Below are positions 1 to 7,910 of a stretch of 64,000 nt of DNA, one piece after another. The stretch's first letter is position 1. Every line of letters starts with the position of its first letter. The notes below the pieces were generated by a model. It was given only the letters and a program-made list of their open reading frames with translations, was not told the DNA's origin and did no database searches. A program made the position numbers and the translations under genes. The DNA is from Arthrobacter sp. efr-133-TYG-118 (GTDB taxonomy: Bacteria > Actinomycetota > Actinomycetes > Actinomycetales > Micrococcaceae), in contig NZ_JARVRH010000024.1 in assembly GCF_030209755.1 (NCBI RefSeq), positions 1-64,000 of the forward strand, given 5' to 3'.

Positions 1-19
1 AAAAATCGGTATCAACAAA

Positions 20-49
20 CTTGGCACACTATTGAGTTCTCAAACAACA
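20..49 (-). promoter_or_regulatory. rRNA operon leader, boxA-like antitermination element
   Basis: Read leftward this segment contains TGTTGTTTGAGAACTCAA followed by TAGTGTGCC, which matches from memory the conserved actinobacterial 16S rRNA leader with its Nus-factor boxA. The 16S gene itself would lie beyond the left edge of the window. The assignment rests on sequence resemblance and on the promoter found about 75 bases upstream; the rRNA gene is not visible. Confidence 0.75.
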
Positions 50-70
50 GACACAATCCGATTACTTCTC

Positions 71-99
71 GGAACAAATTCAATTGAATTCGCTGTTCC
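71..99 (-). promoter_or_regulatory. Nested inverted repeat in the rRNA leader
   Basis: GGAACA (71-76) pairs with TGTTCC (94-99), and between them AATTCAATTGAATT (77-90) is a perfect palindrome. It lies between the predicted rRNA promoter and boxA, where boxB-like or processing stems normally occur. The sequence shows the hairpin directly; its role in antitermination or RNase III processing is inferred. Confidence 0.5.
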
Positions 100-123
100 G
101 CATTTCTTCGCTGCGATGTTTCT

Positions 124-152
124 ACTTTATTTCATTCATTTCCACTTTGCAA
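124..152 (-). promoter_or_regulatory. Predicted rRNA operon promoter
   Basis: On the minus strand TTGCAA (147-152) and TAAAGT (124-129) are separated by exactly 17 bases, a sigma-70/HrdB-like arrangement, with the rRNA leader hairpin and boxA immediately downstream. Other promoters may exist in the 150 bases further upstream, but none is as convincing. Confidence 0.5.
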
Positions 153-214
153 ATCCAGGATTTCTCCGGAAATTCACCCAAGTGGATCGAATTTCGCCAC
201 AGAGTCTATAAATC

Positions 215-247
215 ATCCGATTCCCAGACTTTTGGTCTAAATCGGAT
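215..247. repeat. Inverted repeat ATCCGATT/AATCGGAT upstream of the rRNA promoter
   Basis: ATCCGATT (215-222) and AATCGGAT (240-247) form a perfect 8-bp inverted repeat, with AGAC/GTCT extending the inner arms. A third copy of ATCCGATT lies at 56-63 in the leader. It could be a protein-binding site or a cruciform. It is not a good terminator because no U tract follows on either strand. Confidence 0.4.
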
Positions 248-313
248 TATTCACATTCCATGGGATTTTGTCGCAATTTATCCGCTTCAGCGGCAGCGAC
301 TCAGAAAACGATA

Positions 314-355
314 CACGCTCCCCCGGAGCCGCGCAAGTCGGCCCGGAGGAGCGTG
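314..355 (-). terminator. tyrS terminator
   Basis: CACGCTCC (314-321) pairs with GGAGCGTG (348-355) just past the tyrS stop codon. On the minus strand the stem is followed by a short T-rich stretch (ATCGTTTTC). It would separate tyrS transcription from the rRNA operon that starts about 200 bases further on. Confidence 0.65.
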
Positions 356-367
356 CAATAGAAGGCG

Positions 368-1678
368 TCAGACGGTCACTTCGACGGTGGCCAGGTTCTT
401 CTTCCCGCGACGCAACAACAGGTATCGACCGTGAAGCAGTTCCGCCTGGTCGATCACGGCGTCGGGATCGGTTACCTTGCTGTTGTTCACATAGGCGCCG
501 CCCTCCCCCACCGTGCGTCGGGCAGCAGACTTGCTCTCGGACAGTCCGGAAGCAACCAGGAGGTCGACGATGCCAAGGCCATCCGCGCCGATCGAGGCAG
601 ACGGCAGCTCAGCCGTTGCGGACGCCAAGGTCACTTCGTCCAGAACCGAGAGATCGCCATTGCCGAACAGCGCAGCCGAAGCGGCGATCACTTTCTCCGT
701 CGCATCGACTCCATGCACCAGCGAGGTGACTTCGTAGGCGAGCCTGCGCTGGCCCTCGCGCGCGAACGGGCGCTCGGCAACAGCGGTTCCAAGTTCCTCA
801 ATCTCGGCGCGGCTCAGGAAAGTGAAGACCTTGAGACGGTCAACGACGTCGGCATCCGCGGTGTTGAGCCAGAACTGGTAGAAGGCGTAGGGGCTGCACA
901 TGTGGGCGTCCAGCCAAATGGCGTTGCCTTCGCTCTTACCGAACTTCGTTCCGTCCGAGTTGGTGATGAGGGGCGTGCCGAGGGCGTGAACAACCTTCCC
1001 GTCGACCTTGCGGATGAGCTCCGTGCCACTCGTGAGGTTGCCCCACTGGTCCGAACCGCCGGTCTGCAGCACGCAATCGTAGTCGCGGTTGAGCTGGAGG
1101 TAATCCATGCCCTGCAGGATCTGGTAGCTGAACTCGGTGTAGCTGATGCCCTCATCGGAGCTGAGACGGGAGGCAACGGCATCCTTGCGGAGCATGGTAC
1201 CCACGCGGAAGTGCTTGCCGATTTCGCGCAGGAAATCGATGGCACTCAAGGGCGCGGTCCAGTCAAGGTTGTTCACCATGCGTGCCGCGTTGTCACCCTC
1301 GAAGCTAAGGAAGCGGCGGACCTGGGCCTGAAGGTAGCCAACCCACTCCGAAACGGTGTCCTTGGTGTTCAAGGTGCGTTCCGCCGTCGGGCGCGGGTCG
1401 CCGATCAGGCCGGTGGAGCCGCCCACCAGGCCGAGCGGCTTATGGCCGGCCAACTGCAGGCGGCGCATGAGCAGGAGCTGGACAAGGTTGCCAAGGTGCA
1501 GGGACGGAGCCGTGGGATCGAAGCCACAGTAATACGTGATCGGGTCCCCGGCGAGGAGCTTTTCCAGTTCCGTTTCATCAGTGGAAACGTGGATAAGGCC
1601 GCGCCATTTGAGCTCTTGCCAGATATTGGCAAAGCCCGGGTCGTTGTGTTGGGACTCGAGGTTGTTTACGTGTGACAC
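368..1678 (-). CDS. tyrS: Tyrosine--tRNA ligase
   Basis: Class I aminoacyl-tRNA synthetase that charges tRNA-Tyr in the cytoplasm. The 436-residue length is normal for the bacterial enzyme. The HIGH-type signature appears as HLGN near residue 61 and the KMSKS-type loop as KFGKS in the middle of the protein. A C-terminal S4-like RNA-binding domain (with SESKSAARRTV) occupies about the last 65 residues. The start is GTG at 1678. No Shine-Dalgarno is visible, but a TAACTT hexamer sits 7 bases upstream, so the mRNA may be leaderless. A hairpin terminator follows the stop, and the next transcription unit to the left is the rRNA operon. The HelD gene lies just upstream on the same strand. Confidence 0.97.
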   Translation of the reverse strand: MSHVNNLESQHNDPGFANIWQELKWRGLIHVSTDETELEKLLAGDPITYYCGFDPTAPSLHLGNLVQLLLMRRLQLAGHKPLGLVGGSTGLIGDPRPTAERTLNTKDTVSEWVGYLQAQVRRFLSFEGDNAARMVNNLDWTAPLSAIDFLREIGKHFRVGTMLRKDAVASRLSSDEGISYTEFSYQILQGMDYLQLNRDYDCVLQTGGSDQWGNLTSGTELIRKVDGKVVHALGTPLITNSDGTKFGKSEGNAIWLDAHMCSPYAFYQFWLNTADADVVDRLKVFTFLSRAEIEELGTAVAERPFAREGQRRLAYEVTSLVHGVDATEKVIAASAALFGNGDLSVLDEVTLASATAELPSASIGADGLGIVDLLVASGLSESKSAARRTVGEGGAYVNNSKVTDPDAVIDQAELLHGRYLLLRRGKKNLATVEVTV

Positions 1679-1722
1679 GAGTTCTAAGTTAGCAGGATTG
1701 CCGTGGGGCTTGCTTGCATGGC

Positions 1723-3951
1723 TCAGCGCTCGATACCCGCAGGCAACGGCGCGGCGGTAATGAGGCGCAGCCGCTGCGTCGGACGCGTCATGGCGACGTA
1801 AAGATCGCCCACCTTCCCATGTTCGTGGTTCAGCATGGCAGCAGGCTCAAGAACAACCACGCCATCGAACTCCAGTCCCTTGGCTTCCTTGGGACTGATC
1901 ACCACGATGTCCTGGGAGTAGCTGCCCGCTCCGGTGCCCACACGGTGGCCATAGACCCCACGAAGGGCAGCTGCTGCCTGAGGCAGGAGGGCGCCGTCGG
2001 CAATCACGGCGAGGAGGCCGCCGTCGATCGCTTCCAGTTCCTCCGGAAGGATTTCGACGAGACGGTCCACCATCCCCGTTTCGTCCACGCGGTCCACGAT
2101 GGGCGACCATTTACCTTCACGCACGGCCTTGGGAGCCGAGACCACCAGCCCAGCGCGGTTCGCCATGCGGACTGCCGCTTCTGCGATCTGCGAGGGGGTG
2201 CGGTAGTTGACGGTGAGTTCTTCGAGCTGCCAGCGGTCTCCGAACGACGGCGCGAGGGCACTTTGCCACGAATTCGCACCGGCGGAGGAACTCGTCTGGG
2301 CGATGTCGCCGACGATCGTGAAGGACTTCAACGGGCACCGGCGGACCAATAGCCGCCACTGCATGGGCGAGAGTTCCTGGGCTTCGTCCACCACGATGTG
2401 CCCGAACGCCCACGAACGGTCGCTCGTGGCTCGTTCTGCTGCTGTCAGGCGCGTTTCGCGTTCCTGGTTCTGGTCGGCCAGTTCCTCGGCCGTCATCAAC
2501 ACGTCGACGCCCATGGCCTCCATGTTGACAAGCGTCTGCTTGGCGTTCGCGATGTCGCGGGCACGGTCGTGTTCTTGCTGTGCCAGTCCCCTGCCTGCGG
2601 CAGGATCCAGCTCGCCCAGGAGCTCAGCGGCCTCGTCGAGCAGCGGAACATCGGCTTCCGTCCACGGGGCATCCGCAGGGCGAAGCAAGAGGGCGCGCTG
2701 CGCCGGCGTGAGGTGCGGAGTGCAGGCTTCCAGGATGGCGGGCTTGCTGAAGAGCTCGGAGACGAGCTTCTCGGGCGTCATGGGCATCCAGCACAGGTTC
2801 AGGACGATCCTGACGTCGCGTGCCGAACGGACGTCTTCGGCGAGGTAGGAACGGTCGGCGTTGTTGCCGATGTTCGATTCCTCGACGATCTCCGTCAGCT
2901 GTTCCGTGAGTTCGCGCAGCAGGATCTTCACGAACGTCACTCGCGCTTCGTTGTGCGGCTTGCCGGTGGCGCGGGCTCTGTCCCGGGCGCGGCGGACTTG
3001 CCGCACGGACAGCGTGAGCTTGCGGGAATCGACCTCGAGGATACGGTCCTCTGCGGGAGTCCGCTGCCGGTTGGCCACGGCATTGGCAATGACCTCCGCC
3101 ATGTTCAGCTTGCCCTTGAGCGCTGCGACGTCGGGATCCGCTTCCGGGACGGCATGGATGCCGGGCATGAGGCGGCCCAGGCTCGCCATGACGACGCCGG
3201 TCTCGCCGAGGGAAGGCAGGACCCGCTCGATGTAGTGCATGAACGACGAGGAAGGCCCGACGAGCAGCACGCCCGCGGACTTCAGGCGGTCACGGTGGGT
3301 GTAAAGCAGGTAGGCGGCGCGGTGGAGCGCGACGGCCGTCTTTCCGGTACCGGGACCACCTTGGACAACCAAGGCACCCGACATGGATGAACGGATGATC
3401 CGGTCCTGCTCGGACTGGATGGTGCCGACGATGTCCGACATGCGGCCGGTGCGCTTGGAATTCAGGGCGGCAAGGAGTGCGCCCTCACCCTGGAGCGAGG
3501 CGTTGTCCGCCAGCATGCTGGCATCCAGGACATCGTCTTCGATCGCCTTGACCTCGCGGCCTTGCAGGATCAGGTGGCGACGGCGGCGGACGCCCTGGCG
3601 GTCGAAAGCGGTCGCCTGGTAGAAGTGGCCGGCTTCCGGGGCGCGCCAGTCGACCATAAGCCGCTGGAGGTCCGCGGTGGACAGTCCGATGCGGCCGATG
3701 TACTGCGCCTCTCCGGTGTCCAGGTCAAGCCGCCCGAACACGAGGCGGTCGTCGACGGCGTCGAGCTGGGCGAGGCGGTCCTCGTACAATGCCGCGAAGG
3801 CGTCCCTTTCGGAAACGTTCTGCATGGTGCCCACCGCTCCGGCGCGCCGGACCTGCGCCAGCTGTTGGCGCTTTTCCTCCCGCAGCTCATCCAGGCGCGA
3901 GTAGAGACCGGCCACGTACTCCCGCTCGTGGATCAAATCAGCGTCGTGCAT
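1723..3951 (-). CDS. HelD-family RNA polymerase-recycling ATPase (UvrD/Rep-like helicase fold)
   Basis: At 742 residues this fits the actinobacterial HelD/HelR family, superfamily 1 ATPases that pull RNA polymerase off DNA or nucleic acid and, in some species, confer rifampicin tolerance. A charged, coiled-coil-like N-terminus (residues 5-70), which in HelD enters the polymerase secondary channel, precedes the Walker A motif GGPGTGKT (about 198-205). The Walker B/motif II region reads VVDEAQELSP, and a UvrD-like C-terminal motor domain ends the protein. The start is ATG at 3951. The stop lies 44 bases upstream of the tyrS start codon, so both may share a transcript. No rifamycin-associated element was recognised upstream. 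Family membership is clear; which HelD class, and whether it gives rifampicin tolerance, is not. Confidence 0.85.
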   Translation of the reverse strand: MHDADLIHEREYVAGLYSRLDELREEKRQQLAQVRRAGAVGTMQNVSERDAFAALYEDRLAQLDAVDDRLVFGRLDLDTGEAQYIGRIGLSTADLQRLMVDWRAPEAGHFYQATAFDRQGVRRRRHLILQGREVKAIEDDVLDASMLADNASLQGEGALLAALNSKRTGRMSDIVGTIQSEQDRIIRSSMSGALVVQGGPGTGKTAVALHRAAYLLYTHRDRLKSAGVLLVGPSSSFMHYIERVLPSLGETGVVMASLGRLMPGIHAVPEADPDVAALKGKLNMAEVIANAVANRQRTPAEDRILEVDSRKLTLSVRQVRRARDRARATGKPHNEARVTFVKILLRELTEQLTEIVEESNIGNNADRSYLAEDVRSARDVRIVLNLCWMPMTPEKLVSELFSKPAILEACTPHLTPAQRALLLRPADAPWTEADVPLLDEAAELLGELDPAAGRGLAQQEHDRARDIANAKQTLVNMEAMGVDVLMTAEELADQNQERETRLTAAERATSDRSWAFGHIVVDEAQELSPMQWRLLVRRCPLKSFTIVGDIAQTSSSAGANSWQSALAPSFGDRWQLEELTVNYRTPSQIAEAAVRMANRAGLVVSAPKAVREGKWSPIVDRVDETGMVDRLVEILPEELEAIDGGLLAVIADGALLPQAAAALRGVYGHRVGTGAGSYSQDIVVISPKEAKGLEFDGVVVLEPAAMLNHEHGKVGDLYVAMTRPTQRLRLITAAPLPAGIER

Positions 3952-4109
3952 CGAAACGTTCCCCTATCGAAAAAGACGGACCGTCCATTCTACAGCGGTT
4001 TTGCTTGACGTGCGTGAAACTGCCCGCACGCCGGTGCGTCACGCAATGTTCACCCGGCGCTAACCTCCTGAGCTTTTCCATCCGTACCCAGTGGTGCTTC
4101 AATGCTGCA

Positions 4110-4745
4110 ATGCAGCACGACGTTGCCCTGACCCGACACGGCATCAGCCTGGTCCCGCTCTCCCCCGCACATGCCGGTCCGCTCTTCGATTTCGTGGACT
4201 CCGGGATGTGGGCCGGCATGGCCGCCGAGCAGCCTTTGAGCGCCGCGGAACTGGCCGAACTCTTCGCGGCCCGCCTCGAAGATCCGGCAACCTTACCTTT
4301 CGCCGTCGTCGAGCAACGGACGGGAGCCCTGCTTGGAACCTCCTCCCTGTGCGAGTACAGTCCCCGCCAACAGCGACTGGAAATCGGCGGCACTTTTTAC
4401 GGGCGCCCTTTCTGGGGCAGTCACGTCAATCCGGCCGCGAAGCAACTGCTGCTGGCCTACTCCTTCGATGTCCTGGACGTCCACCGGGTTGCCTTCCGCT
4501 GCGATGCCCGCAATACGCGCAGCGCCTCGGCCATTCAGCGGCTCGGGGCCAGCTACGAGGGCACGCTGCGCGGGCATCGTTTCGCTCCTGACGGCAGCCG
4601 TTGCGACACCGCCGTTTTCTCGATCCTGCGCGACGAATGGCCCCAGGTACGTGAGTCGTTGCTCGGCCGCCTGGCGCCCTTCGAAGTGCCCGACAACCAC
4701 TGCGCGTATGTCGCCGAACCGACCCGGACCGAACACGCCGCTTGA
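4110..4745 (+). CDS. GNAT family N-acetyltransferase (RimJ/RimL type)
   Basis: A 211-residue protein with the layout of RimJ/RimL-like acetyltransferases, which use acetyl-CoA to acetylate a protein N-terminus or small amine. The second half contains the typical stretch LLAYSFDVLDVHRVAFRCDA followed by N-T-R-S-A and IQRLGA, the family's CoA-binding and conserved asparagine region. ATG at 4110 is preferred because the family N-terminus (VALTRHGISLVPLSP) starts there; the reading frame is open further upstream without recognisable homology. The gene diverges from HelD and converges on mpg, leaving only 19 bases between them. The substrate cannot be predicted. Confidence 0.85.
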   Translation: MQHDVALTRHGISLVPLSPAHAGPLFDFVDSGMWAGMAAEQPLSAAELAELFAARLEDPATLPFAVVEQRTGALLGTSSLCEYSPRQQRLEIGGTFYGRPFWGSHVNPAAKQLLLAYSFDVLDVHRVAFRCDARNTRSASAIQRLGASYEGTLRGHRFAPDGSRCDTAVFSILRDEWPQVRESLLGRLAPFEVPDNHCAYVAEPTRTEHAA

Positions 4746-4764
4746 GGGACTCCTCCCCGGGCTC

Positions 4765-5427
4765 CTACAAAGGCTTCTCGACGGCGCGGCCCCGGCCCGG
4801 CTTGTAGCGGGACACTGTGGGGTCCCCGGAAAGCCAAAACCGCCACGGGTAGTCGGCGGAACCGCCGTCGCCGGATACTCCTACGCGGAGACCGCTCGCG
4901 ACTGCCGAGGGCGCCGCCGGCGTGACCGGAAGTTCGAGGCCGAACGGTTCAGCCAGGGCATCGCGGCCGCTGTCCGCCGTGGTCAGCCCCATAGCGGAGG
5001 CAAGCCGGGCGGGCCCGCTGGCGAGGTCGGTCAGCGACTTCGACGCCGGACGGCGGGACTGTGCCAGGGCCTGCCCGGCCACGACCTCCCCTGCCCGCAA
5101 CAGCAGCGCGGACGCAACGCCGTCGGGACCGCAGACAATGTTGGCGCAATAGTGCATGCCATACGTGAAGTAGACGTACAAGTGCCCTGCCGGGCCGAAC
5201 ATGGGTGCGTTCCGGAGGGTGGGCCCGCCAAAGGTATGGGATCCAGGATCGGGTTGGGCCGAGCCCCGCGGACCCAGATACGCTTCCACCTCACTGAGCC
5301 GGACGGATACCGTGCCCTCAGGAGTCCGGTAGCTCAGCACGGCGCCAAGGAGCAAAGGGGCAACGTCCCGCGGATCTCCGGAAAGAATGGCCCGGATGGC
5401 CTCCGGGGATGCACCCAGCGTTGTCAT
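4765..5427 (-). CDS. DNA-3-methyladenine glycosylase (Mpg/AAG family)
   Basis: A 220-residue base-excision repair enzyme that removes alkylated purines such as 3-methyladenine. The AAG-fold signatures are plain: SEVEAYLGP, then SHTFGGPTLRNAPMFGPAG and YVYFTYGMHYCANIV, which carry the catalytic glutamate and the intercalating tyrosine regions. It is transcribed divergently from the Ada/AlkA fusion gene 93 bases away, so two unrelated glycosylases for the same lesions sit side by side and may share control of the alkylation response. The ATG at 5427 gives the expected family length. Confidence 0.93.
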   Translation of the reverse strand: MTTLGASPEAIRAILSGDPRDVAPLLLGAVLSYRTPEGTVSVRLSEVEAYLGPRGSAQPDPGSHTFGGPTLRNAPMFGPAGHLYVYFTYGMHYCANIVCGPDGVASALLLRAGEVVAGQALAQSRRPASKSLTDLASGPARLASAMGLTTADSGRDALAEPFGLELPVTPAAPSAVASGLRVGVSGDGGSADYPWRFWLSGDPTVSRYKPGRGRAVEKPL

Positions 5428-5520
5428 GCCCAGACCCTAGCAAATCCGCGGCCTGGATCCGCCGCCGGCAATGTCCGATTTCCGCTAGGAAGGGCCTGCC
5501 GATGCTGAAAGGATGAAGCC

Positions 5521-7086
5521 ATGGATTTTTGGCAACGCTACCGTGCCATCGATGCGCGGGATCCCCGGTTCGACGGCCAGTTCTTCACCGCCGTCCGCTC
5601 GACGGGCATCTACTGCCGGCCGTCGTGCCCGGCACGGACACCCAAAGCCGAAAACGTGACGTTCTACGAAACCTCGGCCGCCGCGCACGAGGCCGGGTAC
5701 AGGGCGTGCAAACGCTGCCTCCCGGAAGCGGTTCCAGGCACGCCGGCGTGGAACCTGCGCTCGGACGTCGCCGGTAGGGCGATGCGGCTCATCAACGACG
5801 GCGCACTCTCCCGGGTCGGCGTGGAAGGACTCGCCACCAGGCTGGGCTACTCTTCCCGCCAGCTCAACAGGATCCTCAGCCATGAACTCGGCGCCGGGCC
5901 GCTGTCCTTGGCGAGGGCCAGCCGTGCGCAGACCGCCAGGACGCTCTTGGTCTCGACCTCGATGAAACTCTCGGACGTGGCGTTCGCTGCCGGATTCAAC
6001 AGTGTCCGCCAGTTCAACGACACCATCAACGAGGTCTTCGCCCTGACTCCCACAGCGCTCCGGGCCACCGCGAAACCCTTGGGCCATCAAGGCAGGCAAG
6101 GCGAGGCTACGTCCCTGACCCTCAACCTGCCATACCGGGAGCCTTTCGATACGGGGATTTTCGACTTCCTTGTGGCCCGCGCCGTTCCCGGCGTCGAGCT
6201 GGCGAGCGCAAACAGCTATACGCGAACCCTCCGCTTGCCCCGCGGCAACGCCGCGTTCACCGTGGAGTACGACGCCGGGGCGCGCGGCGGTGCCCTGACC
6301 CTGGCCGTCAGCACCCTGGATCTTCACGATCTTCCCGTGCTCCTCAGCCGGGTGCGGCGATTGTTCGATCTCGACGCCGATCCCGTCGCCGTCGACGAGG
6401 CGCTGGCCGCCGATGCCAGGCTCGGCCCGTCGGTTCGCGATACGCCCGGAATCAGGGTCCCGGGCGCAGTGGATCCCCAGGAACTCCTCGTCCGCGCGAT
6501 GATCGGCCAGCAAATCACGGTAGCCGCCGCCCGCACGGCGTTGACCCAGCTTTCCGACGCAGGAACCCGCCTGCCGGAAGGGCACGCAGGGCATGCGCTG
6601 GGCCTGGATCGCCTCTTTCCCACGGCCGAGGAGATCGCCCGCTCGGGCCGGGAACTGCTGAAGGGTCCGCAGCGCCGCATAGATTCCGTGCTGGCCGCGG
6701 CGGCAGCCATGGCCGGCGGGGAGCTGGACTTCGACTACGGCGACGACCCCCATACGCTGGCGGACAAACTGTTGCCGCTGCCCGGCGTCGGACCCTGGAC
6801 CGTGGGCTATGTGGCGATGAGGGTCATCGGCGACCCGGACGTCTTCCTCGCCAACGATGCGGCGGTCCGGAACGGCCTCAAGAACCTGGCGGCCGCGGAA
6901 GGCCTGCCTGCCGACTTCCGCAACGTGAGCCCGTGGCGTTCCTACGCCACGATGCACTTGTGGCGGGCAGCCGCAAGCAAACGCGTCAGCGTTAGTGCGC
7001 CGCGGGAACGCTCGATGGCCACGGGAGAAGTTCCGGCAGGTCAACACCGTCCGCGTCGGCGGAGGCCCGCAGGCTCCCCAGGTTAG
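5521..7086 (+). CDS. Ada/AlkA fusion: methyl-sensing transcriptional activator and DNA-3-methyladenine glycosylase II
   Basis: A 521-residue fusion of three parts. Residues 1-75 form an Ada metal-binding domain with the zinc cysteines in CRPSC and CKRC, which receives methyl groups from phosphotriesters. Residues 85-180 are an AraC-type helix-turn-helix (VGVEGLATRLGYSSRQLNR, then LSDVAFAAGFNSVRQFN). From about 200 to 490 there is an AlkA N-domain and a helix-hairpin-helix glycosylase domain (LLPLPGVGPWTVGYVAMR). It probably activates its own and neighbouring repair genes on methylation and excises alkylated bases. AAAGGA stands 7 bases before the ATG. The 3' end runs 95 bases into the convergent gene at 6992, and the last roughly 35 residues look unstructured and Arg/Pro-rich, beyond the usual AlkA end. 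Confidence 0.93.
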   Translation: MDFWQRYRAIDARDPRFDGQFFTAVRSTGIYCRPSCPARTPKAENVTFYETSAAAHEAGYRACKRCLPEAVPGTPAWNLRSDVAGRAMRLINDGALSRVGVEGLATRLGYSSRQLNRILSHELGAGPLSLARASRAQTARTLLVSTSMKLSDVAFAAGFNSVRQFNDTINEVFALTPTALRATAKPLGHQGRQGEATSLTLNLPYREPFDTGIFDFLVARAVPGVELASANSYTRTLRLPRGNAAFTVEYDAGARGGALTLAVSTLDLHDLPVLLSRVRRLFDLDADPVAVDEALAADARLGPSVRDTPGIRVPGAVDPQELLVRAMIGQQITVAAARTALTQLSDAGTRLPEGHAGHALGLDRLFPTAEEIARSGRELLKGPQRRIDSVLAAAAAMAGGELDFDYGDDPHTLADKLLPLPGVGPWTVGYVAMRVIGDPDVFLANDAAVRNGLKNLAAAEGLPADFRNVSPWRSYATMHLWRAAASKRVSVSAPRERSMATGEVPAGQHRPRRRRPAGSPG

Positions 7087-7729
7087 GCGTCCGGCCGGCG
7101 AGCCAGGCTGCGATATCCGTGATCATTCCGTTGATGGCGACGGACTGCCGTCCCGAGCCGATGACCAGTTGAGGGAGACCCAGTGGCTGAAGCACGAACT
7201 TCTGGTCGGCCGGGACACGGGCCGAGAGGAAATCGAAGAGATGCTCGCAGAATTGCCGGCTCCAGGCCTCCGGGCCGCGACCGACTCCCAGATCCGAGAC
7301 GTGGATGACCAGTTCGCGCCAGAGCGCCAAACCGCCGTCGAGCACTGTTCCATTCCGGAAGCTGATCCGGGTGTTCCAGCCGGACTCCACGAGCCCGTCG
7401 AAGGCCCTCAGGGCCCGGGAGAGGGCAGCTTCCGTGGCGGCGCGGTGTTCAGCGAGGCTGTGGCTCGCCGCCAGCTCAATGGCCTTCGTACGGCCCTCGT
7501 AGCCGCCGTCGTAGATGTCGATGGTCTCGCCGCGTGCTGCGTATTCCAGCTGGCGGGCCATGGCGTTGGAGATGCCGGCAATGTGCGCCAGCACATGGCC
7601 GCGGGTCCACCCGGGCAGCTCCGAGGGAGCTGTAACATCGGCGTCGTCGAGTTTGGCGACAACGTCGGTGACAGTGCCGGCTGCTTTGTGGAGCTCGGCA
7701 AGAAGCGCTGTTGTAGTGATCTCGGTCAT
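6992..7729 (-). CDS. Maleylpyruvate isomerase / mycothiol-dependent DinB-like family protein
   Basis: A 245-residue protein that starts with the family-typical helix and the segment PSELPGWTRGHVLAHI, whose GW-TRGH-LAH pattern marks the mycothiol-dependent maleylpyruvate isomerase N-terminal (DinB-like) fold; the histidines form the metal site. A small C-terminal domain follows (from about residue 150). Such proteins use mycothiol as cofactor, but the substrate here is unknown. ATG at 7729 is chosen over an upstream in-frame codon at 7768 because the family sequence begins MTEITTT. A TACTAT hexamer 6 bases upstream suggests a leaderless mRNA. The 3' end overlaps the convergent Ada/AlkA gene by 95 bases. 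Confidence 0.85.
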   Translation of the reverse strand: MTEITTTALLAELHKAAGTVTDVVAKLDDADVTAPSELPGWTRGHVLAHIAGISNAMARQLEYAARGETIDIYDGGYEGRTKAIELAASHSLAEHRAATEAALSRALRAFDGLVESGWNTRISFRNGTVLDGGLALWRELVIHVSDLGVGRGPEAWSRQFCEHLFDFLSARVPADQKFVLQPLGLPQLVIGSGRQSVAINGMITDIAAWLAGRTPNLGSLRASADADGVDLPELLPWPSSVPAAH

Positions 7730-7735
7730 AGCGCC

Positions 7736-7766
7736 ATAGTATCCGACAGGGTTAACGACCGTTAAC
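7736..7766 (-). promoter_or_regulatory. Putative leaderless promoter and GTTAAC repeats
   Basis: On the minus strand TACTAT (7736-7741) lies 6 bases before the ATG at 7729, the spacing expected if transcription begins at the start codon. Two GTTAAC palindromes (7751-7756 and 7761-7766) sit just upstream and may form an operator. No good -35 hexamer was found. Confidence 0.3.
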
Positions 7767-7790
7767 AAGGATTAACTGACACCGGCGGGC

Positions 7791-7827
7791 ATTTCGCGGC
7801 AGCTTTTGCAAAAAACTGCCGCGAAAT
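7791..7827 (-). terminator. Hairpin downstream of argH
   Basis: ATTTCGCGGCAG (7791-7802) and CTGCCGCGAAAT (7816-7827) form a perfect 12-bp stem with a 13-base loop, about 75 bases past the argH stop. It is the best candidate for the end of the arginine operon, although no U tract follows on the minus strand. Confidence 0.45.
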
Positions 7828-7884
7828 CCCCACGGCCCCTAACCTCGCAAGCTCGGCCAGGGAACCCTGCGGGCGTGGGCCCCT

Positions 7885-7910
7885 TGTTGTTACCCGGTGT
7901 TGTTACCCGG
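7885..7910. repeat. Two tandem 13-bp repeats covering the argH stop codon
   Basis: TGTTGTTACCCGG occurs twice in direct succession (7885-7897 and 7898-7910). The argH stop codon TAA lies in the second copy (7903-7905). The first copy is a duplicate of that end in the 3' untranslated region. Confidence 0.8.

Noticed and set aside
3952..4109. Rifamycin-associated element upstream of the HelD gene
   Set aside because: I looked for the inverted-repeat element known from HelR genes and did not find it on either strand.
5485..7047. A 520-codon frame on the minus strand opposite the Ada/AlkA gene
   Set aside because: Same reason: a mirror of a real gene without recognisable motifs.
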